Assembly: GCA_022376925.1 (NCBI GenBank)
Contig: JAIOJX010000005.1
Location: 8,708,501-8,772,500, forward strand
DNA: 64,000 bases
Source: Tragulus kanchil
Lineage: Eukaryota > Chordata > Mammalia > Artiodactyla > Tragulidae
Direction: 5' to 3'
The notes under the pieces were generated by a model. It was not told the DNA's origin. It saw only the letters and a list, made by a program, of their open reading frames with translations, and ran no database searches. The translations under genes were made by a program, and so were the position numbers. This document shows positions 23,828 through 34,694 of the stretch, in pieces (within the stretch, counting starts at the first letter, position 1; each line of letters begins with the position of its first letter).

Positions 23828-24580
23828 TTTTTTTTTTTTTTTTTCTTGCACAGACATGGATTCAAAGACACATTAAACTTTTACTTATATATCCTTAGAC
23901 GACAGAATTTTGTTATTTGTAGAATATCAAACTAAATCTTTAGGGACCATACCTCTTTTATCTTTCTAAATCCTGCCTTTCAAACTCTTCTTTGGTAGCC
24001 TTTCGCTGTGATGATGAAGGAAACAGCCTGGCTAGCTTGACGTACGCTCAAGTCCTCTTTGATGATCCTGCCCAAGGAGAGCTCCTTGGAACACACGGTG
24101 GTCTCTAAACTGTGAAGGGAAGAACAGGAAGAAAGGAACACATGGGGAGAGAGAGCTGGTGAAACTACAGGGCTCTGGCTGTGGTCTCTCTAGCTCCTGC
24201 GTGGTCTTTTCTGGGGACCTTTGTCTCCTTGAATAGTCACCTTTGAAACCTACCCTCAACCGCTGCTTGTAAAAATAGTAGTTATGTCATGGACGCCTGT
24301 CATTCTCTCTCACATCAAACAGACAGCTCATGTTCTCTGTTGGCATTGTTTCCCACGGCTGAAGAACGGCCTCCCCTAAGAGGCATGGGCTTATTAGTTT
24401 TAACTCTCCATCTTTACTCTTCCTTTCTTATTTCCATCAGAACTTGTAGCATCAATTGTCAAACTGTTTATTTTCATGAATGTTTATATTTACGACTGTT
24501 TTCTTTTTTCCATTTGTCTTTGAAAAAAAAGCACTGTCAAAAGTTTGGTCATGTTTCCGTTTGGCCACTTCTGAACTCTG
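23828..24580. other. poly-T then unique sequence
   Basis: A T-run at about 23828-23844 is followed by unique sequence. No recognised element or gene. Confidence 0.45.
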
Positions 24581-24589
24581 TGCTTGTGC

Positions 24590-24681
24590 AGTCCTAGTGT
24601 GTCCGTTTTATCTTACAACTGCCCACCAGGCTCCTCAGCCATGGGCACAGTGTAAAAACCTTTTTTTTTAAGTTTGGGCCA
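24590..24681 (-). other. scrambled Bov-tA between duplicate copies
   Basis: It contains 'aactgcccaccaggctcctc' and 'ccatggg', as in the intact SINE at 25726-25885. Neighbouring blocks are missing or altered, and it ends in a T-run not seen elsewhere. This looks like low-quality or mixed consensus at a sequence end. Confidence 0.7.
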
Positions 24682-25726
24682 CAAATAGGTTAAATTACAT
24701 CTCCACAGTCCCTGCATGGGAAGGGCGGCAGGGTCTAAGTCAGCACAGAGGTTTTCTAGTAACTTTGTTGTTACTCTTTGCATGTGGTTCACGTGTGACC
24801 TGTTGTTTTGTTGTTGTTTAGCTTCTAAGTCACGTCTGACTCTTTTGCGCCCCATGGACTGTAGCCCGCCAGAGTCCTTAATAGAAGAGGTTAAACATGT
24901 TGTTCAGTGTTAAGACACATTTGAAATTATTTTTTAAAACTGCTCTCTCTACTCTACACTTAGGTTTTTTTTTTTTTTTTTCTTGCACAGACATGGATTC
25001 AAAGACACATTAAACTTTTACTTATATATCCTTAGACGACAGAATTTTGTTATTTGTAGAATATCAAACTAAATCTTTAGGGACCATACCTCTTTTATCT
25101 TTCTAAATCCTGCCTTTCAAACTCTTCTTTGGTAGCCTTTCGCTGTGATGATGAAGGAAACAGCCTGGCTAGCTTGACGTACGCTCAAGTCCTCTTTGAT
25201 GATCCTGCCCAAGGAGAGCTCCTTGGAACACACGGTGGTCTCTAAACTGTGAAGGGAAGAACAGGAAGAAAGGAACACATGGGGAGAGAGAGCTGGTGAA
25301 ACTACAGGGCTCTGGCTGTGGTCTCTCTAGCTCCTGCGTGGTCTTTTCTGGGGACCTTTGTCTCCTTGAATAGTCACCTTTGAAACCTACCCTCAACCGC
25401 TGCTTGTAAAAATAGTAGTTATGTCATGGACGCCTGTCATTCTCTCTCACATCAAACAGACAGCTCATGTTCTCTGTTGGCATTGTTTCCCACGGCTGAA
25501 GAACGGCCTCCCCTAAGAGGCATGGGCTTATTAGTTTTAACTCTCCATCTTTACTCTTCCTTTCTTATTTCCATCAGAACTTGTAGCATCAATTGTCAAA
25601 CTGTTTATTTTCATGAATGTTTATATTTACGACTGTTTTCTTTTTTCCATTTGTCTTTGAAAAAAAAGCACTGTCAAAAGTTTGGTCATGTTTCCGTTTG
25701 GCCACTTCTGAACTCTGTGCTTGTGC
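24682..25726 (+). repeat. duplication 7, copy B
   Basis: Second copy of 23545-24589. It then runs into an intact Bov-tA. Confidence 0.97.
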
Positions 25727-25885
25727 TTAAGTCCCTCAGTTGTGTCCAGCTCTTTGCTACTCTTTGGACAACTGCCCACCAGGCTCCTCAGTCCATGGGA
25801 TTTTTCAGGCAAGAATACTGGAGTGGGCTGCCATTTCCTTCTCCAGGGGATCTTCCCCACCCAGGGCTCAAACCTGCGCCTTAAC
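25726..25885 (-). mobile_element. Bov-tA SINE
   Basis: Reversed: 'ttgtgtccagctctttgcta', 'ccaccaggctcctcagtcca', 'caggcaagaatactggagtg'. The tRNA head complement is truncated. Copy at 26864-27023. Confidence 0.9.
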
Positions 25886-26009
25886 TCTGTGGCTATGGCC
25901 AAATCTCCTGACTTCTCAGAGCCTTATTTTTCCCACTATAAAATTTAAAAACTTATGCCTGACCTGATGTTTCAATAATTGGGAAGGTTCTTGCCATTTT
26001 TTGCTAAGT

Positions 26010-26140
26010 ATGATAAGCAGAATGCAGTGATAGGCCCCAAGATTCCCACCCCTGAAGCGCATAGCCTGTGTAACCCTCGCTTCTTGAGCGTGGGTGAGTG
26101 ATACCTGTGAATATGATGGGGTTTTACTACTTTAAATGGG
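26010..26140 (+). mobile_element. old LTR, 5' part
   Basis: 'ataagcagaatgcagtgata', 'ggccccaagattcccacccc' and 'gtgatacctgtgaatatgat' resemble the start of an old mammalian ERVL/MaLR-type LTR. The remainder appears at 28300-28679, beyond an inserted L1. Copy at 27148-27278. Confidence 0.5.
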
Positions 26141-26319
26141 TTTTTAAAAGTCCTATTCAGCTTTATTCTCTTCAGTTATAAATAATCACTCTGTGATGTG
26201 TAAAGACTTTGGGATATTTTCAGTAAGAATTCAGACTTTAGCTCTCATACTAACCAACACGGAGGATTTCTCTACCTGTCCGCAAGTTGTTTCTTTTAAA
26301 AATACTTTTATTTTAAAAA

Positions 26320-26847
26320 CATTTTTATTCATAAATTAATTTTTATTGGAGTATAGTTGCTTTGGCTTTTCTGGTGGTTCAGCAAGTAAAGAATCTGCCT
26401 ACAGTGCAGGAATTGAAGGAGACCCAGTTTCGATCCGTGGGTCAGAAAGATCCTCTGGAGAAGGCATGGCAATCCACTTCATGGAGAACCCCATGGAAAG
26501 AGGAGCCTGGTGGGCTCCAGTCCCTGGGGTTACAAAGACTCAAACTCAACTGAAATGACTTAGTACATATAGCTGCTTTATGATGGTCTATTAGTTTCTA
26601 CTGTGGAGACAAATGAATCAGACATACATATACACATATTGCCTCCGTTTTTTGGTCACCACAGTGCATTAAAGAGCACTCCCTGTATTATAAAGTATGT
26701 TCTCATTAGTTATCTGTTCTATATTTAGTATCAATTGTGTATATATGTCAATCATAGTCTTCCAGTTCCTCTCACCCTCTTTCCTTCTCGGTGTCCATAT
26801 ATTTGTTCTCTACATCTGCATCTCTATTGCTGCTTAGCAAATGTGAT
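26320..26847 (-). mobile_element. artiodactyl L1 3' end, split by SINE
   Basis: Antisense L1 3'UTR: 'ttttattggagtatagttgc' and, after the SINE, 'tctattagtttctactgtgg...gaatcagacatacatataca...ttctcattagttatctgttc'. It ends at the duplication 8 join. Confidence 0.75.
26364..26567 (+). mobile_element. Bov-tA SINE nested in L1
   Basis: Forward SINE from 'ggcttttctggtggttcagc' to 'aactgaaatgacttagtaca'. Target duplications tatagYtgcttt (12 bases, one mismatch) at 26352-26363 and 26568-26579 show insertion into the L1 3' end. Confidence 0.93.
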
Positions 26848-26852
26848 TTTAC

Positions 26853-27985
26853 CTGTGCTTGTGCTTAAGTCCCTCAGTTGTGTCCAGCTCTTTGCTACTC
26901 TTTGGACAACTGCCCACCAGGCTCCTCAGTCCATGGGATTTTTCAGGCAAGAATACTGGAGTGGGCTGCCATTTCCTTCTCCAGGGGATCTTCCCCACCC
27001 AGGGCTCAAACCTGCGCCTTAACTCTGTGGCTATGGCCAAATCTCCTGACTTCTCAGAGCCTTATTTTTCCCACTATAAAATTTAAAAACTTATGCCTGA
27101 CCTGATGTTTCAATAATTGGGAAGGTTCTTGCCATTTTTTGCTAAGTATGATAAGCAGAATGCAGTGATAGGCCCCAAGATTCCCACCCCTGAAGCGCAT
27201 AGCCTGTGTAACCCTCGCTTCTTGAGCGTGGGTGAGTGATACCTGTGAATATGATGGGGTTTTACTACTTTAAATGGGTTTTTAAAAGTCCTATTCAGCT
27301 TTATTCTCTTCAGTTATAAATAATCACTCTGTGATGTGTAAAGACTTTGGGATATTTTCAGTAAGAATTCAGACTTTAGCTCTCATACTAACCAACACGG
27401 AGGATTTCTCTACCTGTCCGCAAGTTGTTTCTTTTAAAAATACTTTTATTTTAAAAACATTTTTATTCATAAATTAATTTTTATTGGAGTATAGTTGCTT
27501 TGGCTTTTCTGGTGGTTCAGCAAGTAAAGAATCTGCCTACAGTGCAGGAATTGAAGGAGACCCAGTTTCGATCCGTGGGTCAGAAAGATCCTCTGGAGAA
27601 GGCATGGCAATCCACTTCATGGAGAACCCCATGGAAAGAGGAGCCTGGTGGGCTCCAGTCCCTGGGGTTACAAAGACTCAAACTCAACTGAAATGACTTA
27701 GTACATATAGCTGCTTTATGATGGTCTATTAGTTTCTACTGTGGAGACAAATGAATCAGACATACATATACACATATTGCCTCCGTTTTTTGGTCACCAC
27801 AGTGCATTAAAGAGCACTCCCTGTATTATAAAGTATGTTCTCATTAGTTATCTGTTCTATATTTAGTATCAATTGTGTATATATGTCAATCATAGTCTTC
27901 CAGTTCCTCTCACCCTCTTTCCTTCTCGGTGTCCATATATTTGTTCTCTACATCTGCATCTCTATTGCTGCTTAGCAAATGTGAT
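26853..27985 (+). repeat. duplication 8, copy B
   Basis: Second copy of 25715-26847. The part 27550-27985 recurs again as the start of duplication 9 copy B. Confidence 0.97.
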
Positions 27986-28293
27986 CTTCTATACCATTTT
28001 TCTAGATTCCACATATGTGTGTTAATATACAATATTTGTTTTTCTTTTTATGACTTATTTCACTCTGTGTGACATACTCTAGGTCCATCCACGTCTCTAC
28101 AAAGGATTTAATTTTGCTTCTTTTTATGGCTGAGTTATATTCCATTGTGTATATGTACCGCAGCTTCTTTATTCATTCCTCTGATAATGGGCCTTTAGGT
28201 TGCTTCCATGTCCTGGCTATCGTAAAAAAAAATGCTGCTGTGAACATTGGGGTGTATGTATATTTTTGGATTATGGTTAATAGTAAATTGACT
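27458..28293 (-). pseudogene. L1 3' end with ORF2 C-terminal remnant
   Basis: Antisense L1 continuing through the Bov-tA copy at 27502-27705. 'tggctgagttatattccatt', 'atgtaccgcagcttctttat' and 'gttgcttccatgtcctggct' (about 28125-28220) are the complement of the ORF2 C-terminal coding region. 5'-truncated at about 28293. Confidence 0.8.
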
Positions 28294-28679
28294 ATGAGTT
28301 AATTGAAAAGGAGATTATCCTGGGCGGACCTAACTAATCCAGTGAACTCTTAAAAGAGGAACTGGGGCCTTCCTGAAGGAAGATATGAAGCCTGAGATAT
28401 GCTGAGGTCCTGAAGAAGAAAGCAACCTGATTGTGAACTGCCCACGAGGGATGAACCTGTGGGCGTGGCAAGAACTTGAGTGTGGCCTTTAGGATCTGAG
28501 AATGGCCCCCCACTGAGAGCTGGCAAGAAATCAGGGACCTCGGATATGACAGCTGCAAACGAATGAATTGTGCCCCCCACCTGAGGAGGCCTGGACACAG
28601 ATTCTTCCCAGTTGACCCTCCAGATGAGAATGCAGCCTGGCTGCCACCTTGATTATAGCCTTAGGAGGTCCTGCATTGA
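27550..28679 (+). repeat. duplication 9, copy A
   Basis: Matches 28675-29798 (offset 1125, then 1118 after a 7-base deletion). The copies overlap by 5 bases (attga) at the join. Confidence 0.97.
28300..28679 (+). mobile_element. old LTR, 3' part cut by the join
   Basis: 'ggagattatcctgggcggac', 'atggccccccactgagagct', 'ggcaagaaatcagggacctc', 'gccaccttgattatagcctt' follow an old MaLR/ERVL-type LTR. It stops at the duplication 9 join; the complete end is at 29418-29915. Confidence 0.6.
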
Positions 28680-29798
28680 AGGAGACCCAGTTTCGGGTCA
28701 GAAAGATCCTCTGGAGAAGGCATGGCAATCCACTTCATGGAGAACCCCATGGAAAGAGGAGCCTGGTGGGCTCCAGTCCCTGGGGTTACAAAGACTCAAA
28801 CTCAACTGAAATGACTTAGTACATATAGCTGCTTTATGATGGTCTATTAGTTTCTACTGTGGAGACAAATGAATCAGACATACATATACACATATTGCCT
28901 CCGTTTTTTGGTCACCACAGTGCATTAAAGAGCACTCCCTGTATTATAAAGTATGTTCTCATTAGTTATCTGTTCTATATTTAGTATCAATTGTGTATAT
29001 ATGTCAATCATAGTCTTCCAGTTCCTCTCACCCTCTTTCCTTCTCGGTGTCCATATATTTGTTCTCTACATCTGCATCTCTATTGCTGCTTAGCAAATGT
29101 GATCTTCTATACCATTTTTCTAGATTCCACATATGTGTGTTAATATACAATATTTGTTTTTCTTTTTATGACTTATTTCACTCTGTGTGACATACTCTAG
29201 GTCCATCCACGTCTCTACAAAGGATTTAATTTTGCTTCTTTTTATGGCTGAGTTATATTCCATTGTGTATATGTACCGCAGCTTCTTTATTCATTCCTCT
29301 GATAATGGGCCTTTAGGTTGCTTCCATGTCCTGGCTATCGTAAAAAAAAATGCTGCTGTGAACATTGGGGTGTATGTATATTTTTGGATTATGGTTAATA
29401 GTAAATTGACTATGAGTTAATTGAAAAGGAGATTATCCTGGGCGGACCTAACTAATCCAGTGAACTCTTAAAAGAGGAACTGGGGCCTTCCTGAAGGAAG
29501 ATATGAAGCCTGAGATATGCTGAGGTCCTGAAGAAGAAAGCAACCTGATTGTGAACTGCCCACGAGGGATGAACCTGTGGGCATGGCAAGAACTTGAGTG
29601 TGGCCTTTAGGATCTGAGAATGGCCCCCCACTGAGAGCTGGCAAGAAATCAGGGACCTCGGATATGACAGCTGCAAACGAATGAATTGTGCCCCCCACCT
29701 GAGGAGGCCTGGACACAGATTCTTCCCCAGTTGACCCTCCAGATGAGAATGCAGCCTGGCTGCCACCTTGATTATAGCCTTAGGAGGTCCTGCATTGA
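28675..29798 (+). repeat. duplication 9, copy B
   Basis: Second copy of 27550-28679. It begins inside the Bov-tA and lacks 7 bases (atccgtg) about 20 bases after its start. One G/A difference lies near 29582. Confidence 0.97.
28811..29411 (-). pseudogene. L1 3' end, duplicate copy
   Basis: Copy of the L1 segment 27705-28293 produced by duplication 9. It includes the ORF2 C-terminal remnant. Confidence 0.75.
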
Positions 29799-29915
29799 GA
29801 GTCCAGCCGAGGCTAGACCAGCACCCCAGGCCCACAGACACTGTGAGATGCTTTGTGTTGTTTCACACTGCTCAGTCTGTGGTAACTTGTTATGCTTCAG
29901 TAGGAACTAATACAC
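29418..29915 (+). mobile_element. old LTR, 3' part complete
   Basis: Continues past the break to 'cacactgctcagtctgtggt' and 'taggaactaatacactcag', the usual end of this LTR type. Confidence 0.6.
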
Positions 29916-30660
29916 TCAGTACTGAACACCAAGAGGTGAGGGTGAAGGAAGTGGAGATGGCCTTTTATTATTCCTCTGGCAGCTGGGCCACAGGCGTGGC
30001 CAGTCGGAGGTGCCCACCTGGAACTTTGAATCTGGAGGGAGGGCCACGAGTGCTCGGCTGCTTTCCAAGGTCAGCCCCAGAGCATGGCAGCAGCGGTGGC
30101 ACACTCCCAGTGTTTTCAGAGTCCGGTGGCAGAGTCTGACTTGTTTCCACTGCCGTGAGTCAGAAATAATGTCTGTTATTTGTCTCCAAGTTTATTATAG
30201 ATTATTATAGATCTTAGATGTAAAAGTGTTTTGTAAACACTGACAAATTGTGTGAGCCTAATTATCATATTTCTCTGGTTTCACTTTCCTTCAGGCTCAT
30301 ATGTTTGACCTTTGTCTGTTTCTGAACTGTTATCATTCTTGGTGCCCATCTACATGCTGATATATATTATAAAGGTACTTTCATTCTTAAAAGAATGGAA
30401 TAATATGAAAGTCTGTGTGAAGAGTTCTTTTTAGAGCTCAGAGAAAGTGATAGAAAGAAGAGAGGTTGGGCTGTGGCAGGGTGCTTGCTGAATAGCTTCC
30501 CCTGTAAAACAACCAGAGGACTTCATTTAAGTTCCCAAGCCACCAACATGACCTCACAGAGAAATCTGTAAAAGTGTATAAGCATAGCAACCTTGTGTAG
30601 CAGCTTACCTATAACACTTGGAACAGCCATGGTGATTGCACCAGAAAGCCAGCAGCCAAG
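29916..30660. other. no gene or repeat recognised
   Basis: Unique sequence. A short TTATTATAGA direct repeat lies near 30192-30211. Confidence 0.45.
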
Positions 30661-30669
30661 TGATAATCA

Positions 30670-30696
30670 GGGTTGGGGGGTTGGGTGGGGGTGGGG
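30670..30696 (+). other. G-quadruplex motif
   Basis: Five runs of three or more G separated by one or two bases, which fits the standard intramolecular G4 pattern on the + strand. Confidence 0.75.
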
Positions 30697-30959
30697 ACAG
30701 AGTGCCCTGGTAAAAGCAGCAGCTGCAGGAATAGCAGAGCAAGGACAGGAAGCCTGCCCTCTGACCTCCAACTCTGACTGAGGCTGGCGACAGGTGTAGA
30801 GGATCAGCGTGGAGGCTGGCCAAGGCCTGGCCGTATCTATTCCTGAGGAACCCATTCCCCTGAGGTTCCTTATGCTGACTTGACATTAATGGTACACCCC
30901 CAGCATGGGAGGAGGCCAAAGGTGACCAGGGGATGCAGTAGTGTTCTTTTGTTTGTTTT

Positions 30960-31246
30960 TTATTTTTATTTTATTTTATTTTAAATTTTGGCTTCTTGAT
31001 TGGTTTTTTTCTTTCTTTATTTTCGTCCATGTTCATTCTTTGGCCTATGCGGGCCCCCATTGTAGTGGCCTCTCCCGTTGCAGAGCACAGGTTCTGGGTG
31101 CATGCACTCCAGAGCGCGGGCTCATAATTGGACACACCGGTCCAGTCAATCCGTGGCACGTGGGATCTTCCCAGGCTAGGGATCGAACTGGTACCCCTAG
31201 GATTGCAAGGCGGACTCTTTACGCACTGGACCACCAGGGAAGCCCA
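30960..31246 (-). mobile_element. CHR-type SINE, variant subfamily
   Basis: Reversed element: ATTTT-rich tail complement, 'cagagcacaggttctgggtg', 'ataattggacacaccggtcc', 'actggaccaccagggaagcc'. It is the same subfamily as 14838-15085. A truncated copy is at 32095-32341. Confidence 0.8.
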
Positions 31247-32096
31247 TCAGTTGAGTTTTTAATTTATAATTTTGTATTCTTTTTTCTAGATGTCCTCCTT
31301 GGTTCTTTTTCAAATCTGCTAGGTCATTTTTTTCAAGCTCCTAGTTACTGTAGATTTTACATCTTTTTTTTTTGTAAACTTTTATTTTACTTCTAACTTT
31401 TACAGAGTTTTGTTGTTTACAGATATGTATGTTCCCAGACTAGTCATATGTATATTCCCCCATCCCACCCCTCCAGACCATCACACAGCACCCCTGAAGG
31501 ATCTCCTTTACTCACAGAGCAGCGACTACAGCTATTTTCTTCACATATGATAGTACATGTCTTCATGCTACTTCCTTTACGCCTCCCACTTTTTTTTTTT
31601 TTTTTTAAATTTAGGTGTTTTATGCCTTGCCTCTGATTGTCCCATCATCTGAAGCCTTCCAGAGTCTGTTTGTATACTGTAGTACTTTTCTTTTGCTGCT
31701 GTTTCTTTCTCATCATAACTTTTCTTTTGATTTGGTTGTCATTGACTTCTCAGTGCTCATTGTCCATGAGACAAGGGTTTTGGTGATTCCTGTGTGTGGG
31801 GTGAAGGAGCCCTTCTCTGGACAGTCTTTCCTTTGCCTCTCTAGACGTGTAGGGACAATACTAAGCTCTGGAAGACTTATCTTAGAGCAGAAACTTACTA
31901 TCTCAGTTCGTAAGGGTCCAGAATCTGGGAGCAACTTAGCTGGTGTTTCTGGCTCAGTGTTTCTCGAGATGAGACTGTTGTCAAGTGTTAGTGGGGACCA
32001 CGGTCTGTTATCCAAAAGCTCAGTTGGACCCACTTCTAAGATTATTCATGTGATTCTTGGCAGGAAACCCTAGCTCCTCACAGGTCACCTGCTGGA
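30998..32096 (+). repeat. duplication 10, copy A
   Basis: Matches 32095-33190 (offset 1097, then 1094-1095). The T-run at 31591-31607 differs by one base. A 2-base overlap lies at the join. Confidence 0.97.
31380..31595 (-). mobile_element. L1 3'UTR fragment
   Basis: Antisense artiodactyl L1 3'UTR: 'gttttgttgtttacagatat', 'tcccccatcccacccctcca', 'acatatgatagtacatgtct'. Followed by a T-run. Copy at 32475-32690. Confidence 0.65.
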
Positions 32097-33190
32097 TTGG
32101 TTCTTCTCTCTTTATTTTCATCCATGTTCATTCTTTGGCCTATGCGGGCCCCCATTGTAGTGGCCTCTCCCGTTGCAGAGCACAGGTTCTGGGTGCATGC
32201 ACTCCAGAGCGCGGGCTCATAATTGGACACACCGGTCCAGTCAATCCGTGGCACGTGGGATCTTCCCAGGCTAGGGATCGAACTGGTACCCCTAGGATTG
32301 CAAGGCGGACTCTTTACGCACTGGACCACCAGGGAAGCCCATCAGTTGAGTTTTTAATTTATAATTTTGTATTCTTTTTTCTAGATGTCCTCCTTGGTTC
32401 TTTTTCAAATCTGCTAGGTCATTTTTTTCAAGCTCCTAGTTACTGTAGATTTTACATCTTTTTTTTTTGTAAACTTTTATTTTACTTCTAACTTTTACAG
32501 AGTTTTGTTGTTTACAGATATGTATGTTCCCAGACTAGTCATATGTATATTCCCCCATCCCACCCCTCCAGACCATCACACAGCACCCCTGAAGGATCTC
32601 CTTTACTCACAGAGCAGCGACTACAGCTATTTTCTTCACATATGATAGTACATGTCTTCATGCTACTTCCTTTACGCCTCCCACTTTTTTTTTTTTTTTT
32701 AAATTTAGGTGTTTTATGCCTTGCCTCTGATTGTCCCATCATCTGAAGCCTTCCAGAGTCTGTTTGTATACTGTAGTACTTTTCTTTTGCTGCTGTTTCT
32801 TTCTCATCATAACTTTTCTTTTGATTTGGTTGTCATTGACTTCTCAGTGCTCATTGTCCATGAGACAAGGGTTTTGGTGATTCCTGTGTGTGGGGTGAAG
32901 GAGCCCTTCTCTGGACAGTCTTTCCTTTGCCTCTCTAGACGTGTAGGGACAATACTAAGCTCTGGAAGACTTATCTTAGAGCAGAAACTTACTATCTCAG
33001 TTCGTAAGGGTCCAGAATCTGGGAGCAACTTAGCTGGTGTTTCTGGCTCAGTGTTTCTCGAGATGAGACTGTTGTCAAGTGTTAGTGGGGACCACGGTCT
33101 GTTATCCAAAAGCTCAGTTGGACCCACTTCTAAGATTATTCATGTGATTCTTGGCAGGAAACCCTAGCTCCTCACAGGTCACCTGCTGGA
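32095..33190 (+). repeat. duplication 10, copy B
   Basis: Second copy of 30998-32096. It starts inside the CHR SINE body. Confidence 0.97.
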
Positions 33191-33455
33191 GGCTGAGGTT
33201 CCTCAGCTCTAGCTTTCTCCATCAGAGCTGGCTGAGAGGGCAGTTGGTTTCCTTCAGAGTAAGGAAACACAAACAGAGAGAACCGTGGTGTCTTTTACAA
33301 GCTGATCTTGAAATTACATACCATCACTTCTGCCACATTGCATTGGCCCACTGAGACCAACCCTGGTAAAGCACAAGAGGGGACCACACAAGGATGTGAG
33401 TGTCAGAAAGTGGGGGTCATCTGGGGCTGCCCTTGAAGTTGCCTGCTACAATCGC
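33165..33455 (+). mobile_element. old interspersed repeat, family uncertain
   Basis: 'ctcctcacaggtcacctgct', 'accatcacttctgccacatt', 'aggggaccacacaaggatgt' match an old mammalian repeat I recognise but cannot name safely. Its left part is at about 31885-32090. Confidence 0.4.
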
Positions 33456-33559
33456 CTACAGTTCAGTAAGGAAAAAGCCCTCAAAACAGAAAAGTGGAGA
33501 GGAGATATAAAAGTCTGTTCATGGAAGTATATATATATTATACATACAAAAATACATCT

Positions 33560-34280
33560 TACACAGAAAAAGATGTTCAACCTCACTCAAAATAAGAATC
33601 ATGTAAATTAAAAACTATATTGAGACACTGTTTCTACTCATAAGAGTGTATAACCCACTGTATTGTTGAGAATTTGGGGAAACAGGGTCTCATGCCTTGT
33701 CAGTGAGTGTCAACATTGGTAAAATATCTATGAAAAGTAACTTGGCAATAACTATCAGTAGTTAAAAAAAACACATTTCCTTCAATTCAACACTTCCAGT
33801 TCTAGGAATTTTTCCTAAATATAGTCTGGCACTTATGCAAAATGATGTCTGTGTGAAGATCTCTACTGCAGTATCAACTTATAATTGCAAAAGATTGGAA
33901 ACCATCTGAATTTCTATCAATAGAAATCATAAATGATTTCTATCAATAGATTACATAAATTATGGTAGTATACACATAGTAGAATTCTATTAATCTCTTC
34001 AAAAAGGATGAGGCAGTCCTCTTTACACATGCTTAGCGATTTTCTCCAGCACGCACAGAAGATGTGAAAGCTAGGTGCAGAACAGAATGTCACTACTTGT
34101 GCAAAAATTTGTATCGGCTTGTACAGAAATATGGCGTCTCTAGAAGCACATGCAAGAGGTTGGGTTTATAGTTTGCTTTCACAGAGGGAGACTGGGTGGT
34201 TAGAGAATTAGGGTATGAAAGAGACTTACTTTCCTTGCATTCTCATTGTGCTTTTGGAACTTTATGTACATGGATCAACC
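33560..34280 (+). mobile_element. old L1/HAL1-like 3' region
   Basis: Sense-strand order of landmarks: 'gttcaacctcactcaaaata', 'gagaatttggggaaacaggg', 'tctaggaatttttcctaaat', 'attgcaaaagattggaaacc', 'atgaggcagtcctctttaca', 'aactttatgtacatggatc'. These fit the ancient L1M/HAL1 3' half. No intact frame. Confidence 0.7.
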
Positions 34281-34690
34281 ACTCAAAAATATTTGAAATA
34301 TTAAAAACCAGATTGTAATAACCTGAAACCATGGTGCCCTCAGTGAGGTTGGTGTTAATAGAAACACACAGAAGTAGAATTGGCAGGACATGGTGAGTAA
34401 TTGGAATGGCGAGCAGGAGAAGGAAGTGTCCAGAATGGCGCTCAGATTCCTGCCGAAGGCACTCAGGTGAATAGAAAAATAGAGCACTTAAGAGTGTATC
34501 TCTTAGAAAGCCAAGTTATGTATTTGATGAAATGATTACATTTTATGGGAAAAACACACTTTAAAAAATGAAAATCTATTAGCTTCTGTACTGTGCAATG
34601 TGTTTTGCTATTAGAGATTATATTTTAAATTTTAAATTATATTTTAAATTTTGTCTCTCTCACAGGACCTGGTGTGATGTCTGACTTGCT
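34281..34690. other. AT-rich sequence, no gene seen
   Basis: Contains an ATTTTAAATTTT-type tandem/palindromic patch near 34620-34655. Nothing else assigned. Confidence 0.45.
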
Positions 34691-34694
34691 ATAG

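Larger units (their letters stand above)
23545..24589 (+). repeat. duplication 7, copy A
   Basis: Matches 24682-25726 (offset 1137). Between the copies, 24590-24681 is a scrambled version of the Bov-tA that follows copy B. Confidence 0.97.
25715..26847 (+). repeat. duplication 8, copy A
   Basis: Matches 26853-27985 (offset 1138). A 5-base filler lies at the join. Confidence 0.97.

Noticed and set aside
25726..27040. Repeated short frames with a conserved 'ARILEW' type peptide
   Set aside because: This is the standard spurious translation of Bov-tA SINEs, not a protein family.
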